Position numbers and translations under genes: made by a program. Positions 47,991 through 57,937 of a stretch of DNA of 64,000 nucleotides are shown here, one piece after another. Source of the stretch: Bradyrhizobium sp. JYMT SZCCT0180 (GTDB lineage Bacteria; Pseudomonadota; Alphaproteobacteria; Rhizobiales; Xanthobacteraceae); NCBI RefSeq assembly GCF_018130165.1, contig NZ_JAFCLZ010000005.1:280357-344356 (forward strand). Reading direction: 5' to 3'. Within the stretch, counting starts at the first letter, position 1. Every line of letters starts with the position of its first letter. Below the pieces are notes generated by a model. It did not search any database, was not told the DNA's origin, and worked only from the letters and a program-made list of their open reading frames with translations.

Positions 47991-48331
47991 AGCCGCGCCT
48001 CACCCGCCTTCTGCGTGCAATGTTCTCCGATAAGTGTCTGAAAAATTGGTATCTCTTGCCGGTTCGAAGCGCCCCGTGCCCGGCTCTCTGGTGCCCGCTG
48101 AAAAGGCCGGTTCACGCTATGCGTGTGGTGCCGCAACAGGCCGCGCGCGACCAAACGGGAATGCACAAGCAGAATCTCATCCAGCGCACGAAGAACACGC
48201 GACACGCATTCGGATTGCACACGGAATGCGCGAAATCTCGCGCCGGCGCATCAATACGCGCCAATGGTCGGCAGGGTTATTGAAGCGTTAAGCCGGCGCT
48301 GATCGTCGCACAGTGCGAGCAAGCCAAAAGT
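47991..48331. other. Intergenic region, no gene recognised
   Basis: This 341-bp gap must hold the promoter of the PAS-EAL gene and the 3' end of the chemoreceptor transcript. Short open frames in several phases show no family features or good start sites. I see no clear hairpin or operator. GGTTAT(T/C)GAAG(C/G)GTTAAG at about 48273 recurs near 52002. Confidence 0.5.
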
Positions 48332-50449
48332 CTAAGCCGCGCGCACCGTGTCGAGGAATTTACCGACTTCCAGCCGAAGGCGGTTGCTTTCGCCGGACAG
48401 CGACTGAGCCGAGGAAAGAACCTGCGCGGAAGCGGAGCCGGTCCGGCGGGCACCCTGGTTCACATCGACAATGTTGGTGGCGACATCGGAGGTGCCCACT
48501 GCAGCCTGCTCGACATTGCGCGCAATCTCCTGCGTGGCGCTACCCTGCTGATCCACGGAGTTCGAGATCGTCGCCGCGATCTGCGAGATCCGGCCGATGG
48601 TGGTGCCGATCTGCTTGATCGCCAGCACCGATTCCTGGGTCGCCACCTGCATCCCGGCAATCTGGCTGCTGATTTCCTTGGTTGCATTGGCGGTCTGCGC
48701 GGCGAGCGCTTTCACTTCCTGAGCGACCACCGCAAAGCCCCGTCCCGAATCACCCGCGCGCGCCGCCTCGATGGTGGCGTTCAGCGCCAGGAGATTGGTC
48801 TGTTCGGCGATCGTGGTGATCAGATTGACGACGTCGCCGATCCGCAGGGCTGCCTTCGACAGCTCGTTGATGCGGGCGTCGGTCATTTCGGCCTGATTGA
48901 CGGCTTCGCCGGCGATCCGGTTCGACTCCTGGACCTGGCGGCTGATTTCGGCGACCGAGGCGGTCATTTCTTCCGTCGCTGCGGCGACCGATCTGACGTT
49001 TGAGGAGGCTTCCTCAGACGCCGCCTCCACCCTGCCGGAGAGCTGCTGCGTCTCTTCGGCGGTCCGGCTCAGACTGGTCGCCGAGGCCTCGAGCTCCGTT
49101 GAGGCCGAGGATACGGTCTGCACGATCTCGCCGACCGCGGCCTCGAATTCGGCCGCGAGTTTCTGCATTTCCGTCTTGCGCTGGGCATGCGCTTGCTTTT
49201 CGGTTTCCGAACGTTCCGCGCGCAGCCGGTTCGATTCCAGCATGTTGTCCTTGAAGACCTGCAGCGCGCCCGCCATGTCGGCGATTTCGTCCGAGCCGCC
49301 GGTCGCGACATTGGTCGCCAGATCGCCCGCGGCAATCGACTTCATGCTGTTCTGCAGATGCACCAGGCGCCGCACCACGCCGCGCCCGACATAGTACCAG
49401 CCGATCACCAGCGCCGTTAAAAGGCTGACGAGCGCAAGACTGATCAGGATGATACGTCCCTGCCCGATCTCCGCCTCCGATTCGCGGACCGCGGTGGCGG
49501 CGCCCGCTTCGCTGCGCTTTCGCAGGCTGGCGACTTCCTTCTCGAACTCCTGGGCGAGCGTGCGGTTCTCCGTCACCACATTGGCGCCGGCCTTCGCGGC
49601 CACCAGTTCGCGTTGCTTGAGCTCGAAAATGTTGCCGGCGTCCTTGCCGGTCTTGACCAGCTCATCGACCAGTTTCGACGCCTCGGGATTCTTGAAGGCC
49701 GCGGCTGCCTTGCCAAGGCGGCCCGCGGTCGCCGTGAAGCGGTCCTTGACCGGCGGCAGCAGGTCGGCGGACGGCAGGTCGGCGGCCTCGACCAGGATTC
49801 CCAGTATCAAATTGGATTCCGCGCGCAACTCCAGGATGGCTTGCAGCGACGCCAGTTCGTTGTCGGCCAGCGCCGACAGCGTCTTCTGAACGACTTCCAG
49901 ATCCTTGTTGTCGGCCGCGGTCTGCAGGCCCATCGTCAGGCTGAACCCGGCGTCATCGGCCATCGGCGCCAGTTTTTCGGCGAGCTTCTGATGCGATTTG
50001 CGCAGGCTCGCGACCAACGCGTCGCGCGAGGCGGCAATGGTCTGGCGTTCGGTCACGGATTGCAGCAGCCGGTCGAGATTGACCAGGATGCGATCGGCGG
50101 TCTTGCTGACTTTGGCGACATCGTCGGGAGCGAGCGCGCCGACGCTCTGTTTGAGCTCCTGACGCGCGGCCGTCAAAATTTTGGAGGCGTGATCGCGCTC
50201 GGCCTGATCGGTCGCGGCGAGCAGGCGCGGTGCCGCGGCGGCGACGTCGCCGGCGGCCCTGGCGACCTCGGAGGCCCGCGTGATCTCGGGCAGGCTCTTC
50301 TCGGAGATCGCGCCCAGCGAACGCCCGAGGCTGTCGTAGGAGATGATCGCGCTGCCGCTCGCCAGCACCGTGAGCGCGGCGACGACGCCGAAGGCCATAA
50401 ACAAGCGACCGCGAAGGCCGAGGCGATACCACGACATGCCAGCGTTCAT
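48332..50449 (-). CDS. Methyl-accepting chemotaxis protein
   Basis: Transmembrane chemoreceptor of 705 residues. The first helix ([20 protein letters not shown]) is followed by a helical periplasmic domain of about 300 residues, a second helix ([20 protein letters not shown]), a HAMP domain ([17 protein letters not shown]), and the cytoplasmic signalling domain with [20 protein letters not shown] at the CheA/CheW contact tip. It should report ligand binding to the flagellar motor or another Che system. The ATG at 50449 has GGAG at good spacing. It lies 84 bp downstream of an orphan Liv-type binding protein on the same strand. Confidence 0.93.
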   Translation of the reverse strand: MNAGMSWYRLGLRGRLFMAFGVVAALTVLASGSAIISYDSLGRSLGAISEKSLPEITRASEVARAAGDVAAAAPRLLAATDQAERDHASKILTAARQELKQSVGALAPDDVAKVSKTADRILVNLDRLLQSVTERQTIAASRDALVASLRKSHQKLAEKLAPMADDAGFSLTMGLQTAADNKDLEVVQKTLSALADNELASLQAILELRAESNLILGILVEAADLPSADLLPPVKDRFTATAGRLGKAAAAFKNPEASKLVDELVKTGKDAGNIFELKQRELVAAKAGANVVTENRTLAQEFEKEVASLRKRSEAGAATAVRESEAEIGQGRIILISLALVSLLTALVIGWYYVGRGVVRRLVHLQNSMKSIAAGDLATNVATGGSDEIADMAGALQVFKDNMLESNRLRAERSETEKQAHAQRKTEMQKLAAEFEAAVGEIVQTVSSASTELEASATSLSRTAEETQQLSGRVEAASEEASSNVRSVAAATEEMTASVAEISRQVQESNRIAGEAVNQAEMTDARINELSKAALRIGDVVNLITTIAEQTNLLALNATIEAARAGDSGRGFAVVAQEVKALAAQTANATKEISSQIAGMQVATQESVLAIKQIGTTIGRISQIAATISNSVDQQGSATQEIARNVEQAAVGTSDVATNIVDVNQGARRTGSASAQVLSSAQSLSGESNRLRLEVGKFLDTVRAA

Positions 50450-50533
50450 CGCAAAACTCCAAATAACAAATAACAACGGCAAAATAGCGCCGCGAGCAGC
50501 GGGGCGTTACCCGGTGCTCGCGGCTCGTTGTGC

Positions 50534-51709
50534 TTACGATCCGGTCTTCTCGAGCCGTTCGACCGCCTTGAAGCTGCCGTCCGCCTGGATCACGGTCAGG
50601 AACACTTCATTCGAGCCGCGGTTGCTGGTGGGGCTGTAGGAGAGCTTGAAGCCGCCGAGATCGAGGCTGCCGGCTTTTTGCACGGCGTCGATCATGGCCT
50701 GGCGGGTGAGGTCGCCATCAACCTTCTCGAGCGCTGCGGCAATCGCACGGCCGACGAGGTAACCCTCGAGCGAAACGAAGCCGGGCTGCGCGTCGGGCGC
50801 GCTGGCCTTGAGCGAAGCATGGTAGCGGCCGACCACCGGGATCGCCGCATCCTTCGGGAACGGAACGACCTGCGTGATCACGACGCCGGTGCCGGCCGCG
50901 CCGAGCTCCTTTGCAAGCGCATCGGACCCGACAAAGGAGATGTTCACAAAGGTGGCGTCGAGCTTGATCTGCTTGGCCAGCTTGATGAACTCAGCCGCGG
51001 GCTTGTAGGGGCTGATCATGATCACGGCCTGGGGCTCGGCCTTCTTGATCGACAGCAGCGCGGCTTTCACGGCCACGGTGTTGCGCTCGAAGGTGCCTTC
51101 GCCGGCAAGCTGCATCTGCCGCTTTTCGAGCGCCTTCTTGACGCCGGCAAGGCCGGCCTGACCGAAAGCGTCGTCCTGGTACATGATCGCGATCCTGGTC
51201 GCGCCGAGATCCTTGGTCACCCGTTCGACCATGGCTTCGGTTTCCTGGAAGTAGCTGGCGCGAATGTTCATCACCAGCGGCTTGTGCGGCTCGCGCAGGA
51301 ATTCGGCGCCGGTGAAGGCACCGATGAAGGGCGCGCCTGCCGCATTTGCGATCGGCTGGGTGGCGGCTGAGGTCGGGGTGCCAACCGCGCCGACGAGCGC
51401 GAAGACCTTGTCTTCCTCCAGCAGCTTCTTGGCCGCTTCGATCGACTTGGTCGGCTCATATCCGTCGTCGACGCTCTTGAGTTCGAGCTTGCGGCCCTTG
51501 ACGCCGCCGGCCTTGTTGATTTCCGCGAAGGCTGCTTCCAGCCCGATCTTCATGCCCTGGCCCAGGGCCGAGGCCGGCCCGTCAAGCGCCGCGGCCTGAC
51601 CAAACACGATCTTATCGGCCGACACGCCGTTTTCGGCGGATGCGGGAATGCTCGTCGCGAGGAGAACAGCCGACGCAGCAAGGAAGGCGTTGAACGGAGT
51701 AGCTCGCAT
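50534..51709 (-). CDS. ABC transporter substrate-binding protein, Liv type (orphan, next to a chemoreceptor)
   Basis: Periplasmic binding protein of 391 residues with a signal peptide (FLAASAVLLATSIPASA). The mature start ADKIVFGQAAALDGPASALG and EINKAGGVKGRKLELKSVDD are LivK-family signatures. No permease or ATPase gene is adjacent. The next gene on the strand encodes a chemoreceptor, so this protein might present its ligand to the receptor, to a distant transporter, or both. The start at 51709 gives a proper signal peptide; an upstream in-frame extension does not. Confidence 0.9.
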   Translation of the reverse strand: MRATPFNAFLAASAVLLATSIPASAENGVSADKIVFGQAAALDGPASALGQGMKIGLEAAFAEINKAGGVKGRKLELKSVDDGYEPTKSIEAAKKLLEEDKVFALVGAVGTPTSAATQPIANAAGAPFIGAFTGAEFLREPHKPLVMNIRASYFQETEAMVERVTKDLGATRIAIMYQDDAFGQAGLAGVKKALEKRQMQLAGEGTFERNTVAVKAALLSIKKAEPQAVIMISPYKPAAEFIKLAKQIKLDATFVNISFVGSDALAKELGAAGTGVVITQVVPFPKDAAIPVVGRYHASLKASAPDAQPGFVSLEGYLVGRAIAAALEKVDGDLTRQAMIDAVQKAGSLDLGGFKLSYSPTSNRGSNEVFLTVIQADGSFKAVERLEKTGS

Positions 51710-52072
51710 ATGAATTGTCCTTTGGCGGGGTGTAATGGTCGAACGGATCTGCTGGCCCGCGTCATCGTTGGCATGACGACACAGCAACACTGCGTTGCGA
51801 TTATGAGCCCGATAGCTTCAGAACAGATTAACGATTGACCGGTGCGTATTTGTACGGTTGCTGAATCGAGGCGAGGTTCACGGCCGGGTTGCACCTGTGA
51901 ACACGCAGCCGCACAAGGCGACCAACTACACAATACCCAAGCGTGAATCGACACTTGCGCGGATCAGCGACAAGTGTCCGGAATTCTGGCGGTGACCGGC
52001 AAGGTTATCGAAGGGTTAAGATGATCGCCTGTCCGTGCGACACTGCAGGCGACCGCTCGTCGATACCATAAC
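51710..52072. other. Intergenic region, no gene recognised
   Basis: This 363-bp stretch lies upstream of the Liv-type binding-protein gene and after the L,D-transpeptidase stop. Open frames present are weak and lack family features. Apart from the short GGTTATCGAAGGGTTAAG match to about 48273, I see no regulatory site that stands out. Confidence 0.5.
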
Positions 52073-52507
52073 CTAGTTGATCTGGATCCGCGTATTGCGT
52101 TGGCCGCTGCGCTGGATCAGCGCGAACAGCGCCGCCGCATGCGACGGGTGCAGCCTGACGCAGCCATGCGAGGCTCGGCCGCCGAGCCGCCTGATATCCG
52201 TGGTGCCGTGAATGGCGAATCCGTGATGGAAGAAGATCGCGTGCGGCATCGGCGAATTGTAGTACTTGCGCGAATAATAATGCCGCGACATCCATTGCGG
52301 ACGGAAGACGCCGCTCGGCGTGCCATAGCCGCTGCGGCCGGTCGAGACCGGCCAGCTGTACCGCGTCGCGCCGTCGATGCTAACAGCCATGCGCTGCGAT
52401 GATTTGTCGATCTGGACCACGACAGCGGCGCGTGCCGGGCTCAGTGCCAATGCCGACATGAAAATCGCGGCCACAAATGACAGCCGCACACCCAATCGAA
52501 ATTTCAT
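52073..52507 (-). CDS. L,D-transpeptidase (YkuD domain)
   Basis: Small periplasmic enzyme of 144 residues with a signal peptide (LSFVAAIFMSALALSPARAA). The YkuD catalytic region is complete: HGTTDIRRLGG, then SHGCVRL with the nucleophile Cys, and an upstream YSWPVSTGRSGYGTPSGVF. It forms 3-3 cross-links in peptidoglycan or attaches proteins to it. It is short for the family and consists of little more than the catalytic domain. It is divergent from the murein endopeptidase gene, giving a peptidoglycan-themed pair. Confidence 0.92.
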   Translation of the reverse strand: MKFRLGVRLSFVAAIFMSALALSPARAAVVVQIDKSSQRMAVSIDGATRYSWPVSTGRSGYGTPSGVFRPQWMSRHYYSRKYYNSPMPHAIFFHHGFAIHGTTDIRRLGGRASHGCVRLHPSHAAALFALIQRSGQRNTRIQIN

Positions 52508-52749
52508 AATGACGCCCTGCCGTCAAAAAAAGCTCTTTAATGGCGGCATGATGTGTTTTGGAAACGCGCCATTGTAAAGAGCGGTGGCCCCGCCGGGGGC
52601 AAAGGGTCCGAATTAATCTTAACCCGGGGCGACCGGAATAGCGTGGAAATGCCGCGTGCAGATGCTGTGGGAGATCAAACAATTGCGATTGGCGCGGTTG
52701 TCCCGCGGTGCCGATTCCATGTTACGTTTTGGGCAGCTAGAGTGATCCG

Positions 52750-53697
52750 ATGACACCCCGCCTGATTCTGATCCCGCTCCTGGTCCTGATCGGTCTCGCC
52801 AATGCCACCATGGCATGGGCGCAGGACAAGGGCAGCGTTGACCCCAAGCCGCTGCCGCCGCTGGCCAATCCAAACGATCCCAACATTGCCGCCAAGGAAT
52901 TGTTCGGCCGCAAGGTGCTGCCGGCGACGACGCCGACGCGGGTGCACGGCTTTTACGCCCATGGCTGCATCGCGGGCGCGGATGGACTGCCGATCAATGG
53001 CGACGCCTGGCAGGTGATGCGGCTGTCGCGCAACCGCTACTGGGGGCATCCCGACTTGGTCGCGCTGGTGAAGCGGCTGGCCAACAAGGCGCACAAGGAT
53101 GCCGGCTGGCCCGGCATTCTGGTCGGCGACATGTCGCAACCGCGTGGCGGCCCGATGTTGACAGGCCACGCCAGCCATCAGGTCGGGTTAGACGCCGACA
53201 TCTGGCTGACGCCGATGCCGAACCGCCGGTTATCGCGCAACGAGCGCGAGGAAATGTCGGCGATCATGATGGTGCGCTCCGACCGGCTCGATATCGATCC
53301 CAAAGTGTTCACACCTAGCCATCTGGTGGTGATCCGCGCCGCCGCGCAGGAGCCGACGGTGCAGCGCATCTTCGTCAATGCCGCGATCAAGAAGGCGCTG
53401 TGCCGCGAGGCCAAGGGCGATCGCAGCTGGCTGCACAAGGTGCGGCCGATGTACGGCCACGATTATCACTTCCACATCCGCATCAAATGCCCGCCCGGCG
53501 CCGGTGAATGCGAGAGCCAGCCCGATCCGACCGAAGGCGAAGGCTGCAGCACAGGCGACCTCGCCTTCTGGTTCAAGGATTCCGTGCTCCATCCGAAACC
53601 GCCGCCCGTCCCGCCGAAACCAAAGCCGCCGATGACGATGGCGCAGCTCCCCCCGGCCTGCAAAGCGGTGCTGACCGCACCGGATGCAAAGCAATAG
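52750..53697 (+). CDS. mepA: Penicillin-insensitive murein endopeptidase
   Basis: Periplasmic zinc endopeptidase of 315 residues that cuts D-alanyl-meso-DAP cross-links. The signal peptide is LILIPLLVLIGLANATMAWA. Zinc and catalytic residues are in HASHQVGLDADIW and GHDYHFHIRI, with KDAGWPGILVGDMSQPRGG upstream, as in MepA. Cys residues in KCPPGAGECESQ and GEGCSTGDL match the disulfide region. A Pro-rich tail (PKPPPVPPKPKPP) follows. It is divergent from the L,D-transpeptidase gene. Confidence 0.93.
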   Translation: MTPRLILIPLLVLIGLANATMAWAQDKGSVDPKPLPPLANPNDPNIAAKELFGRKVLPATTPTRVHGFYAHGCIAGADGLPINGDAWQVMRLSRNRYWGHPDLVALVKRLANKAHKDAGWPGILVGDMSQPRGGPMLTGHASHQVGLDADIWLTPMPNRRLSRNEREEMSAIMMVRSDRLDIDPKVFTPSHLVVIRAAAQEPTVQRIFVNAAIKKALCREAKGDRSWLHKVRPMYGHDYHFHIRIKCPPGAGECESQPDPTEGEGCSTGDLAFWFKDSVLHPKPPPVPPKPKPPMTMAQLPPACKAVLTAPDAKQ

Positions 53698-53880
53698 CCG
53701 GTGGTGCGGAGCCTTTGCGCCGCGTCAACAATGCTGTAAGGTTGGTTCCGCGATCTTCCTGATGGACCGTAAGTCTCAGGAAAATGACCGGAACGGCGCT
53801 TCCGATTGTCGCATCCTTGACCCAACCAACGCCTGATTTGCGCGCGCCCACCGCGCCGCGGACTCGCACGGAGCGCCACC

Positions 53881-54666
53881 ATGTATCGTCCCGCCGGAAT
53901 TTTTACCGCCCTTTTCATTCTGCTCGGCGCGATCCATTCGCCCGCTGCCGCGCAGGACAAGACGATTACGGTGTTCGCCGCCGCCTCGATGAAGAATGCG
54001 CTCGACGACATCGATGCCGCCTATACCGCCAAAACCGGCGTCAAGGTCACCGTGAGCTATGCCGCGAGCTCGGCACTCGCAAAACAGATCGAACAGGGCG
54101 CGCCGGCCGACGTCTTCATCTCCGCCGACACCGACTGGATGGATTACGCGATCGGCAAAAAGAACATCCACGAGCCGACCCGGGTCAACCTGCTCGGCAA
54201 TTCCATCGTACTGGTCGCGCCGAAGGATTCGAAGATCGACAATGTCAGCATCGGTGCGGGCTTCGACCTCGCCAAGCTCGCGGGCGACGGCAAGATCGCG
54301 ACCGGCGACGTCAAATCCGTACCGGTCGGCAAATACGCCAAGGCCGCACTGGAGAAACTCGGCGCCTGGCAGGCGGCCGAGCCGAAATTCGCGATGGCCG
54401 ACAGCGCGCGCGCGGCGTTGACGCTGGTGGCGCGCGGCGAAGCCGCACTCGGCATCGTCTATTCCACCGACGCGAAGGTCGAACCCGGCGTCAAGGTCGT
54501 CGGCACGTTCCCGGCCGATTCCCACCCCGCGATCATCTACCCCGTCGCGGCGACCACGACGGCGAAACCGGAAACGTCAGACTATCTCGCTTTCCTGCGC
54601 TCGACCGCGGCCAAGAACATCCTTGAGAAATACGGTTTCAAATTCCTGGTCAGTCCCTCGACCTGA
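53881..54666 (+). CDS. modA: Molybdate ABC transporter substrate-binding protein ModA
   Basis: Periplasmic molybdate/tungstate-binding protein of 261 residues. The signal peptide ends near PAAAQ. Oxyanion-binding segments are [38 protein letters not shown] and the Tyr/Ser-rich [13 protein letters not shown]. It starts a three-gene operon with TGATG overlap into modB. No ModE-type palindromic box is evident in the 183 bp upstream. Confidence 0.95.
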   Translation: MYRPAGIFTALFILLGAIHSPAAAQDKTITVFAAASMKNALDDIDAAYTAKTGVKVTVSYAASSALAKQIEQGAPADVFISADTDWMDYAIGKKNIHEPTRVNLLGNSIVLVAPKDSKIDNVSIGAGFDLAKLAGDGKIATGDVKSVPVGKYAKAALEKLGAWQAAEPKFAMADSARAALTLVARGEAALGIVYSTDAKVEPGVKVVGTFPADSHPAIIYPVAATTTAKPETSDYLAFLRSTAAKNILEKYGFKFLVSPST

Positions 54667-55361
54667 TGTTCGATATCTCGCCGACGGAATGGACGGCGAT
54701 CCTGCTCAGCTTGCGGGTCGCCATCATCGCGACGCTGGTGGCGACGCCGTTCGGCATCGCGCTGGCGTGGCTACTGGCGCGGCACAATTTCTGGGGCAAG
54801 TCGATCCTCGACGCGCTGGTCCATCTGCCGCTGGTGCTGCCGCCGGTCGTGACAGGTTATCTGCTGCTGCTCACCTTCGGCCGCCGCGGCATGGTCGGCG
54901 CGTGGCTGGCCGACAATCTCGGCATCGTGTTCGCGTTTCGCTGGACCGGCGCCGCGCTGGCCTGCGGCGTGATGTCGTTTCCGCTTCTGGTGCGGCCGAT
55001 CCGCCTCTCGATCGAGGCGATCGACCGGCGGCTGGAACAGGCATCGAGCACGCTCGGCGCGGCACCTTGGCAGGTGTTTGCGACCGTGACCCTGCCGCTG
55101 GCGCTGCCGGGCATTTTGGCCGGCATGGTGCTCGGCTTTGCCAAGGCGATCGGCGAGTTCGGCGCCACCATTACCTTCGTCTCGAACATTCCTGGCGAGA
55201 CCCAGACGATTTCGTCCGCGATCTATTCGCTGATCCAGACACCCGACGGCGACCGCGCGGCGGGGCGGCTGGTGCTGATCTCCATCGTGATTGCGATGGG
55301 CGCGCTGATCGCATCCGAGTGGTTCGCACGGCGCGCCACGCAGCGCCTGCACGGGAACTGA
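54666..55361 (+). CDS. modB: Molybdate ABC transporter permease ModB
   Basis: Inner-membrane permease of 231 residues with five or six helices, beginning [20 protein letters not shown]. Family hallmarks are [20 protein letters not shown] and the ATPase-docking loop [20 protein letters not shown], followed by [20 protein letters not shown]. Its ATG overlaps the modA stop (TGATG), and modC begins 2 bp after its stop. Confidence 0.95.
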   Translation: MFDISPTEWTAILLSLRVAIIATLVATPFGIALAWLLARHNFWGKSILDALVHLPLVLPPVVTGYLLLLTFGRRGMVGAWLADNLGIVFAFRWTGAALACGVMSFPLLVRPIRLSIEAIDRRLEQASSTLGAAPWQVFATVTLPLALPGILAGMVLGFAKAIGEFGATITFVSNIPGETQTISSAIYSLIQTPDGDRAAGRLVLISIVIAMGALIASEWFARRATQRLHGN

Positions 55362-55363
55362 CC

Positions 55364-56038
55364 ATGCTGCGCGTCGAGGTCACAAAGCAGCTTGGCGAGT
55401 TCTCGCTGGAAGCCTCGTTCACCAGCGAGGGCCGTGTCACCGGCCTGTTCGGCGCGTCCGGCGCCGGCAAGAGCTCGCTGATCAACATGATCGCGGGCTT
55501 GCTGCGGCCCGACCGCGGCGTCATCACCCTCGACGGCGAAACGCTCGACGACACCTCGACGGGCGCGCACGTGCCGCCGCACCGCCGCCGCATCGGCTAC
55601 GTGTTCCAGGATGCGCGGCTGTTTCCGCATCTCGATGTCCGGCAAAATCTCGACTACGGCCGGCGCATGAACGACCTCGCCGAGGATCCGGCGCAGCATG
55701 CGCGCATCACCGATCTGCTCGACATCGGCGGCCTGCTGGACCGCCGACCCGGAAAACTTTCCGGCGGCGAGCGTCAGCGCGTCGCGCTCGGCCGCGCGCT
55801 GTTGTCGAAACCGCGATTGCTGCTGATGGACGAGCCGCTGGGCTCGCTCGACGAGGGACGCAAGGTCGAGATCCTGCCTTATCTGATCCGGCTGCGCGAC
55901 GAAGGCATCCCGATGGTCTATGTCAGCCATGATGCCGCGGAGCTGCGCCAGCTCGCGACGCAGATCGTGATGCTGCGCAACGGACGCGTCACCGCACTCG
56001 GCGGCGTCAAGGTACTGACGGGCAGCACGCCGGCTTGA
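55364..56038 (+). CDS. modC: Molybdate ABC transporter ATPase ModC, short form
   Basis: Cytoplasmic ATPase of 224 residues with Walker [10 protein letters not shown], signature [16 protein letters not shown], Walker [13 protein letters not shown] and switch His in YVSHDA. Classical ModC proteins have a further TOBE/Mop molybdate-binding domain of about 120 residues; here the protein ends soon after the ABC domain, so the domain is absent rather than frameshifted as far as I can see. The ATG at 55364 lies 2 bp after modB. Confidence 0.93.
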   Translation: MLRVEVTKQLGEFSLEASFTSEGRVTGLFGASGAGKSSLINMIAGLLRPDRGVITLDGETLDDTSTGAHVPPHRRRIGYVFQDARLFPHLDVRQNLDYGRRMNDLAEDPAQHARITDLLDIGGLLDRRPGKLSGGERQRVALGRALLSKPRLLLMDEPLGSLDEGRKVEILPYLIRLRDEGIPMVYVSHDAAELRQLATQIVMLRNGRVTALGGVKVLTGSTPA

Positions 56039-56046
56039 TGTCGTCC

Positions 56047-56060
56047 GTGATCCAGATCAC
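56047..56060. promoter_or_regulatory. CRP/FNR-family palindrome upstream of the His-repeat gene
   Basis: GTGATCCAGATCAC matches the GTGA-N6-TCAC core of CRP/FNR-family operators. It lies 9 bp after modC and about 150 bp before the His-repeat start codon. Confidence 0.5.
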
Positions 56061-56108
56061 ATCTGAACAACGATAAAATCGAAAAACGTCAGTGTTTATA
56101 GTCACTTC

Positions 56109-56124
56109 CTGAACACCCGTTCAG
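56109..56124. promoter_or_regulatory. CTGAAC-N4-GTTCAG inverted repeat
   Basis: A perfect 6-bp inverted repeat with a 4-bp spacer, about 85-100 bp upstream of the His-repeat start codon. A half-site-like CTGAACAACG occurs at 56063. It is a probable operator for an unidentified regulator. Confidence 0.45.
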
Positions 56125-56208
56125 AAAAATCTTTCGAACTATTTTCGTGGACGACACGTCTCATAAGCGCATCAGGCAATCACGCCTAGCACAATGGAGA
56201 CTACAAAT

Positions 56209-56505
56209 ATGTTCCGTAAAATCGCTCTTGCAGCCGCTGCCGCGATCGCTCTGACCGCTGCTGCTGTTGCGCCGGCTTCGGCCGGTGGCAAGGGTGGCCA
56301 CGGTCATGGTGGTCATCACGGTCATGGCCATCACGGCCATCATCATGGTCATCATCACCACGGTCACGGCCATCATCACCACCACGGTCATCACCACCAC
56401 GGCCATCATCATCACGGCCACTTCTACATCGGCGGAAGCTGCTGGCGGACGGTGTGGACCGACTTCGGACCGCGTCGCGTCTACGTTTGCGGCCGCTATC
56501 TGTAA
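56209..56505 (+). CDS. Small secreted Gly/His-repeat protein, putative metal-binding
   Basis: Protein of 98 residues with a signal peptide (KIALAAAAAIALTAAAVAPA, cleavage near ASA). The mature part starts with a run of Gly-His repeats holding 29 His in about 48 residues, then a conserved-looking C-terminal block YIGGSCWRTVWTDFGPRRVY ending CGRYL with two Cys. His-rich periplasmic proteins often bind Ni, Zn, Cu or Co, but no role is established here. GGAG precedes the ATG at 56209. It follows modABC but has its own promoter-like region and a terminator, so it is probably separate. Confidence 0.75.
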   Translation: MFRKIALAAAAAIALTAAAVAPASAGGKGGHGHGGHHGHGHHGHHHGHHHHGHGHHHHHGHHHHGHHHHGHFYIGGSCWRTVWTDFGPRRVYVCGRYL

Positions 56506-56521
56506 GCTGACGGCCATCGCA

Positions 56522-56552
56522 AGAAGGCCTCAGCCGAAGGCTGGGGCCTTCT
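56522..56552 (+). terminator. Probable terminator of the His-repeat gene
   Basis: AAGGCCTCAGCC and GGCTGGGGCCTT pair around GAA with one mismatch, 17 bp after the stop codon. The following tract (CTCCCTTT) is only moderately T-rich. Confidence 0.7.
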
Positions 56553-56597
56553 CCCTTTCGCAGGGTTCGCCGTGACGAAATCTGGCGAAGCGACGTT

Positions 56598-57491
56598 TTA
56601 GCTCACGCGCTTGCCTGCGCGGTGCGCACCCAGCACGTCACGCAACGCCTGGATCTTCGGCGAGCCCGCGCCCTTGCGCCAGATCAGGTAGGTATCCGCC
56701 CTGTTCTCGCCCGGCGGCAACCGATGAACCCGCAGGCGCTTGCTCTCCGGAAACGTGGTGAGAACGCTTTTCGGCAACAGCGCAACGCCCATTCCCGCCG
56801 CCACACATCCAAGCATCGCATGGTAGGAGCCGAGTTCGATCGTGCGTTCCGGCATCTGGTCGCGAAGCGCGTACCAGTCCTCCAGCCGCTTGCGATGCGG
56901 GCAGCCGTGCTCGAAGGCAATGATGGTTCTCGGAAAGTATTCTGTCTTGCCTTTGTTCTTACCTTGACCGATCGCCGGCATGCCGGCCGCGGAAACGATC
57001 ACCGGCTCCTCCTCGAACACCGCGACCTTTTCGAACAAGGCGTCCGCTATCGGCAACGTCACCAGCGCAGCATCGAGCTCGCCGGCCAGGATGGCCTTTG
57101 AAAGCGTCGGCGGATTGCCGGTGCGCAGTTCGAACTCCACCTCCGGATAGAGACGATGATATTCGCTGACCGGTCCCGGCAAGCGAACGGCCGCGGTGCT
57201 CTCCATCGCGCCCAGGCGAAAGATTCCCCTCGGCCGCGGATCCTGCACCGCGTTGCGCGCTTCATCGGCCAGCGCGAGCAGGCGGTCCGCGTAATCGAGC
57301 AGCACCTGACCGGCCGGGGCAAGGTGCAGGCGCTTACCCTCGCGAATAAAGAGCGCAACGCCGATGTCGTCCTCGAGCTGGCGGATCCGTGTCGTGACGT
57401 TGGATTGGACGCGATGCAAATGCTCCGCGGCGCGCGTCACGCCGCCCTCGCGTACGACCGCACTGAAGATCTTCAGATCGGACAAATCCAT
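56598..57491 (-). CDS. LysR-family transcriptional regulator
   Basis: DNA-binding regulator of 297 residues. The N-terminal HTH is MDLSDLKIFSAVVREGGVTR with AAEHLHRVQSNVTTRIRQLE, and the rest is the two-lobed effector domain (RGIFRLGAMESTAAVRLPGP onward). Cys in EHGCPHR and LGCVAAGMG are positioned as in several CysB/OxyR-like relatives, but redox sensing is only a guess. The ATG at 57491 has GGAGAG just upstream. It is divergent from the small-gene cluster 57620-58514, its most likely target. Confidence 0.92.
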   Translation of the reverse strand: MDLSDLKIFSAVVREGGVTRAAEHLHRVQSNVTTRIRQLEDDIGVALFIREGKRLHLAPAGQVLLDYADRLLALADEARNAVQDPRPRGIFRLGAMESTAAVRLPGPVSEYHRLYPEVEFELRTGNPPTLSKAILAGELDAALVTLPIADALFEKVAVFEEEPVIVSAAGMPAIGQGKNKGKTEYFPRTIIAFEHGCPHRKRLEDWYALRDQMPERTIELGSYHAMLGCVAAGMGVALLPKSVLTTFPESKRLRVHRLPPGENRADTYLIWRKGAGSPKIQALRDVLGAHRAGKRVS

Positions 57492-57619
57492 ACATCTCTC
57501 CACGGGATCATAATCATCATAATAATTCATTTTATGTGATGCATGGCCCGCCGTAAAGAGCTCCCATCGCAGCGCTCCGGAAGACCCGGCGGCGCAAGCC
57601 GCGATCGATGGAGGTCACG

Positions 57620-57889
57620 ATGGCAACAGCCCATGGAATGCAAGGCGACCCGTCAGACATCCGCCGGGCCTCGCCGGTGACGCGTCTGCTACTGACGGAG
57701 CGGATGGTCCGACAGGCGCGAACCGCCAGAGCTGCGGCTATCGGTAACACCGTCGCTCGGGGGTTCGCGGCTGCCGCGCGCGGCGTGCGCCTGCTGTCAT
57801 CGGTCGCCTGTGACGCGTTCGCCTTGCGCGACACCCTCATGCCCGCGCGCAGGCGCAGCCGAACGCACCATCTCAATCACCATCAGTGA
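57620..57889 (+). CDS. Small hypothetical protein
   Basis: Protein of 89 residues with a strong GGAGG ribosome-binding site before the ATG at 57620. It is rich in Arg and Ala and has an amphipathic middle (ARAAAIGNTVARGFAAAARG) and a basic C-terminus ending RTHHLNHHQ. I recognise no family. It is 48 bp upstream of a DUF1127 gene and divergent from the LysR regulator. Confidence 0.6.
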   Translation: MATAHGMQGDPSDIRRASPVTRLLLTERMVRQARTARAAAIGNTVARGFAAAARGVRLLSSVACDAFALRDTLMPARRRSRTHHLNHHQ

Positions 57890-57937
57890 CAATGAAACGA
57901 CGACGCCACCGGCATTATCTCTGAAGGAAGAACGATC

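Noticed and set aside
48020..48300. Small open frames between the PAS-EAL and chemoreceptor genes
   Set aside because: Several overlapping frames are open because of composition; none has a good start context or a family signature.
53698..53880. ModE-type Mo-box upstream of modA
   Set aside because: I looked for a palindromic ATAT-rich box and found none; regulation may be by another route.
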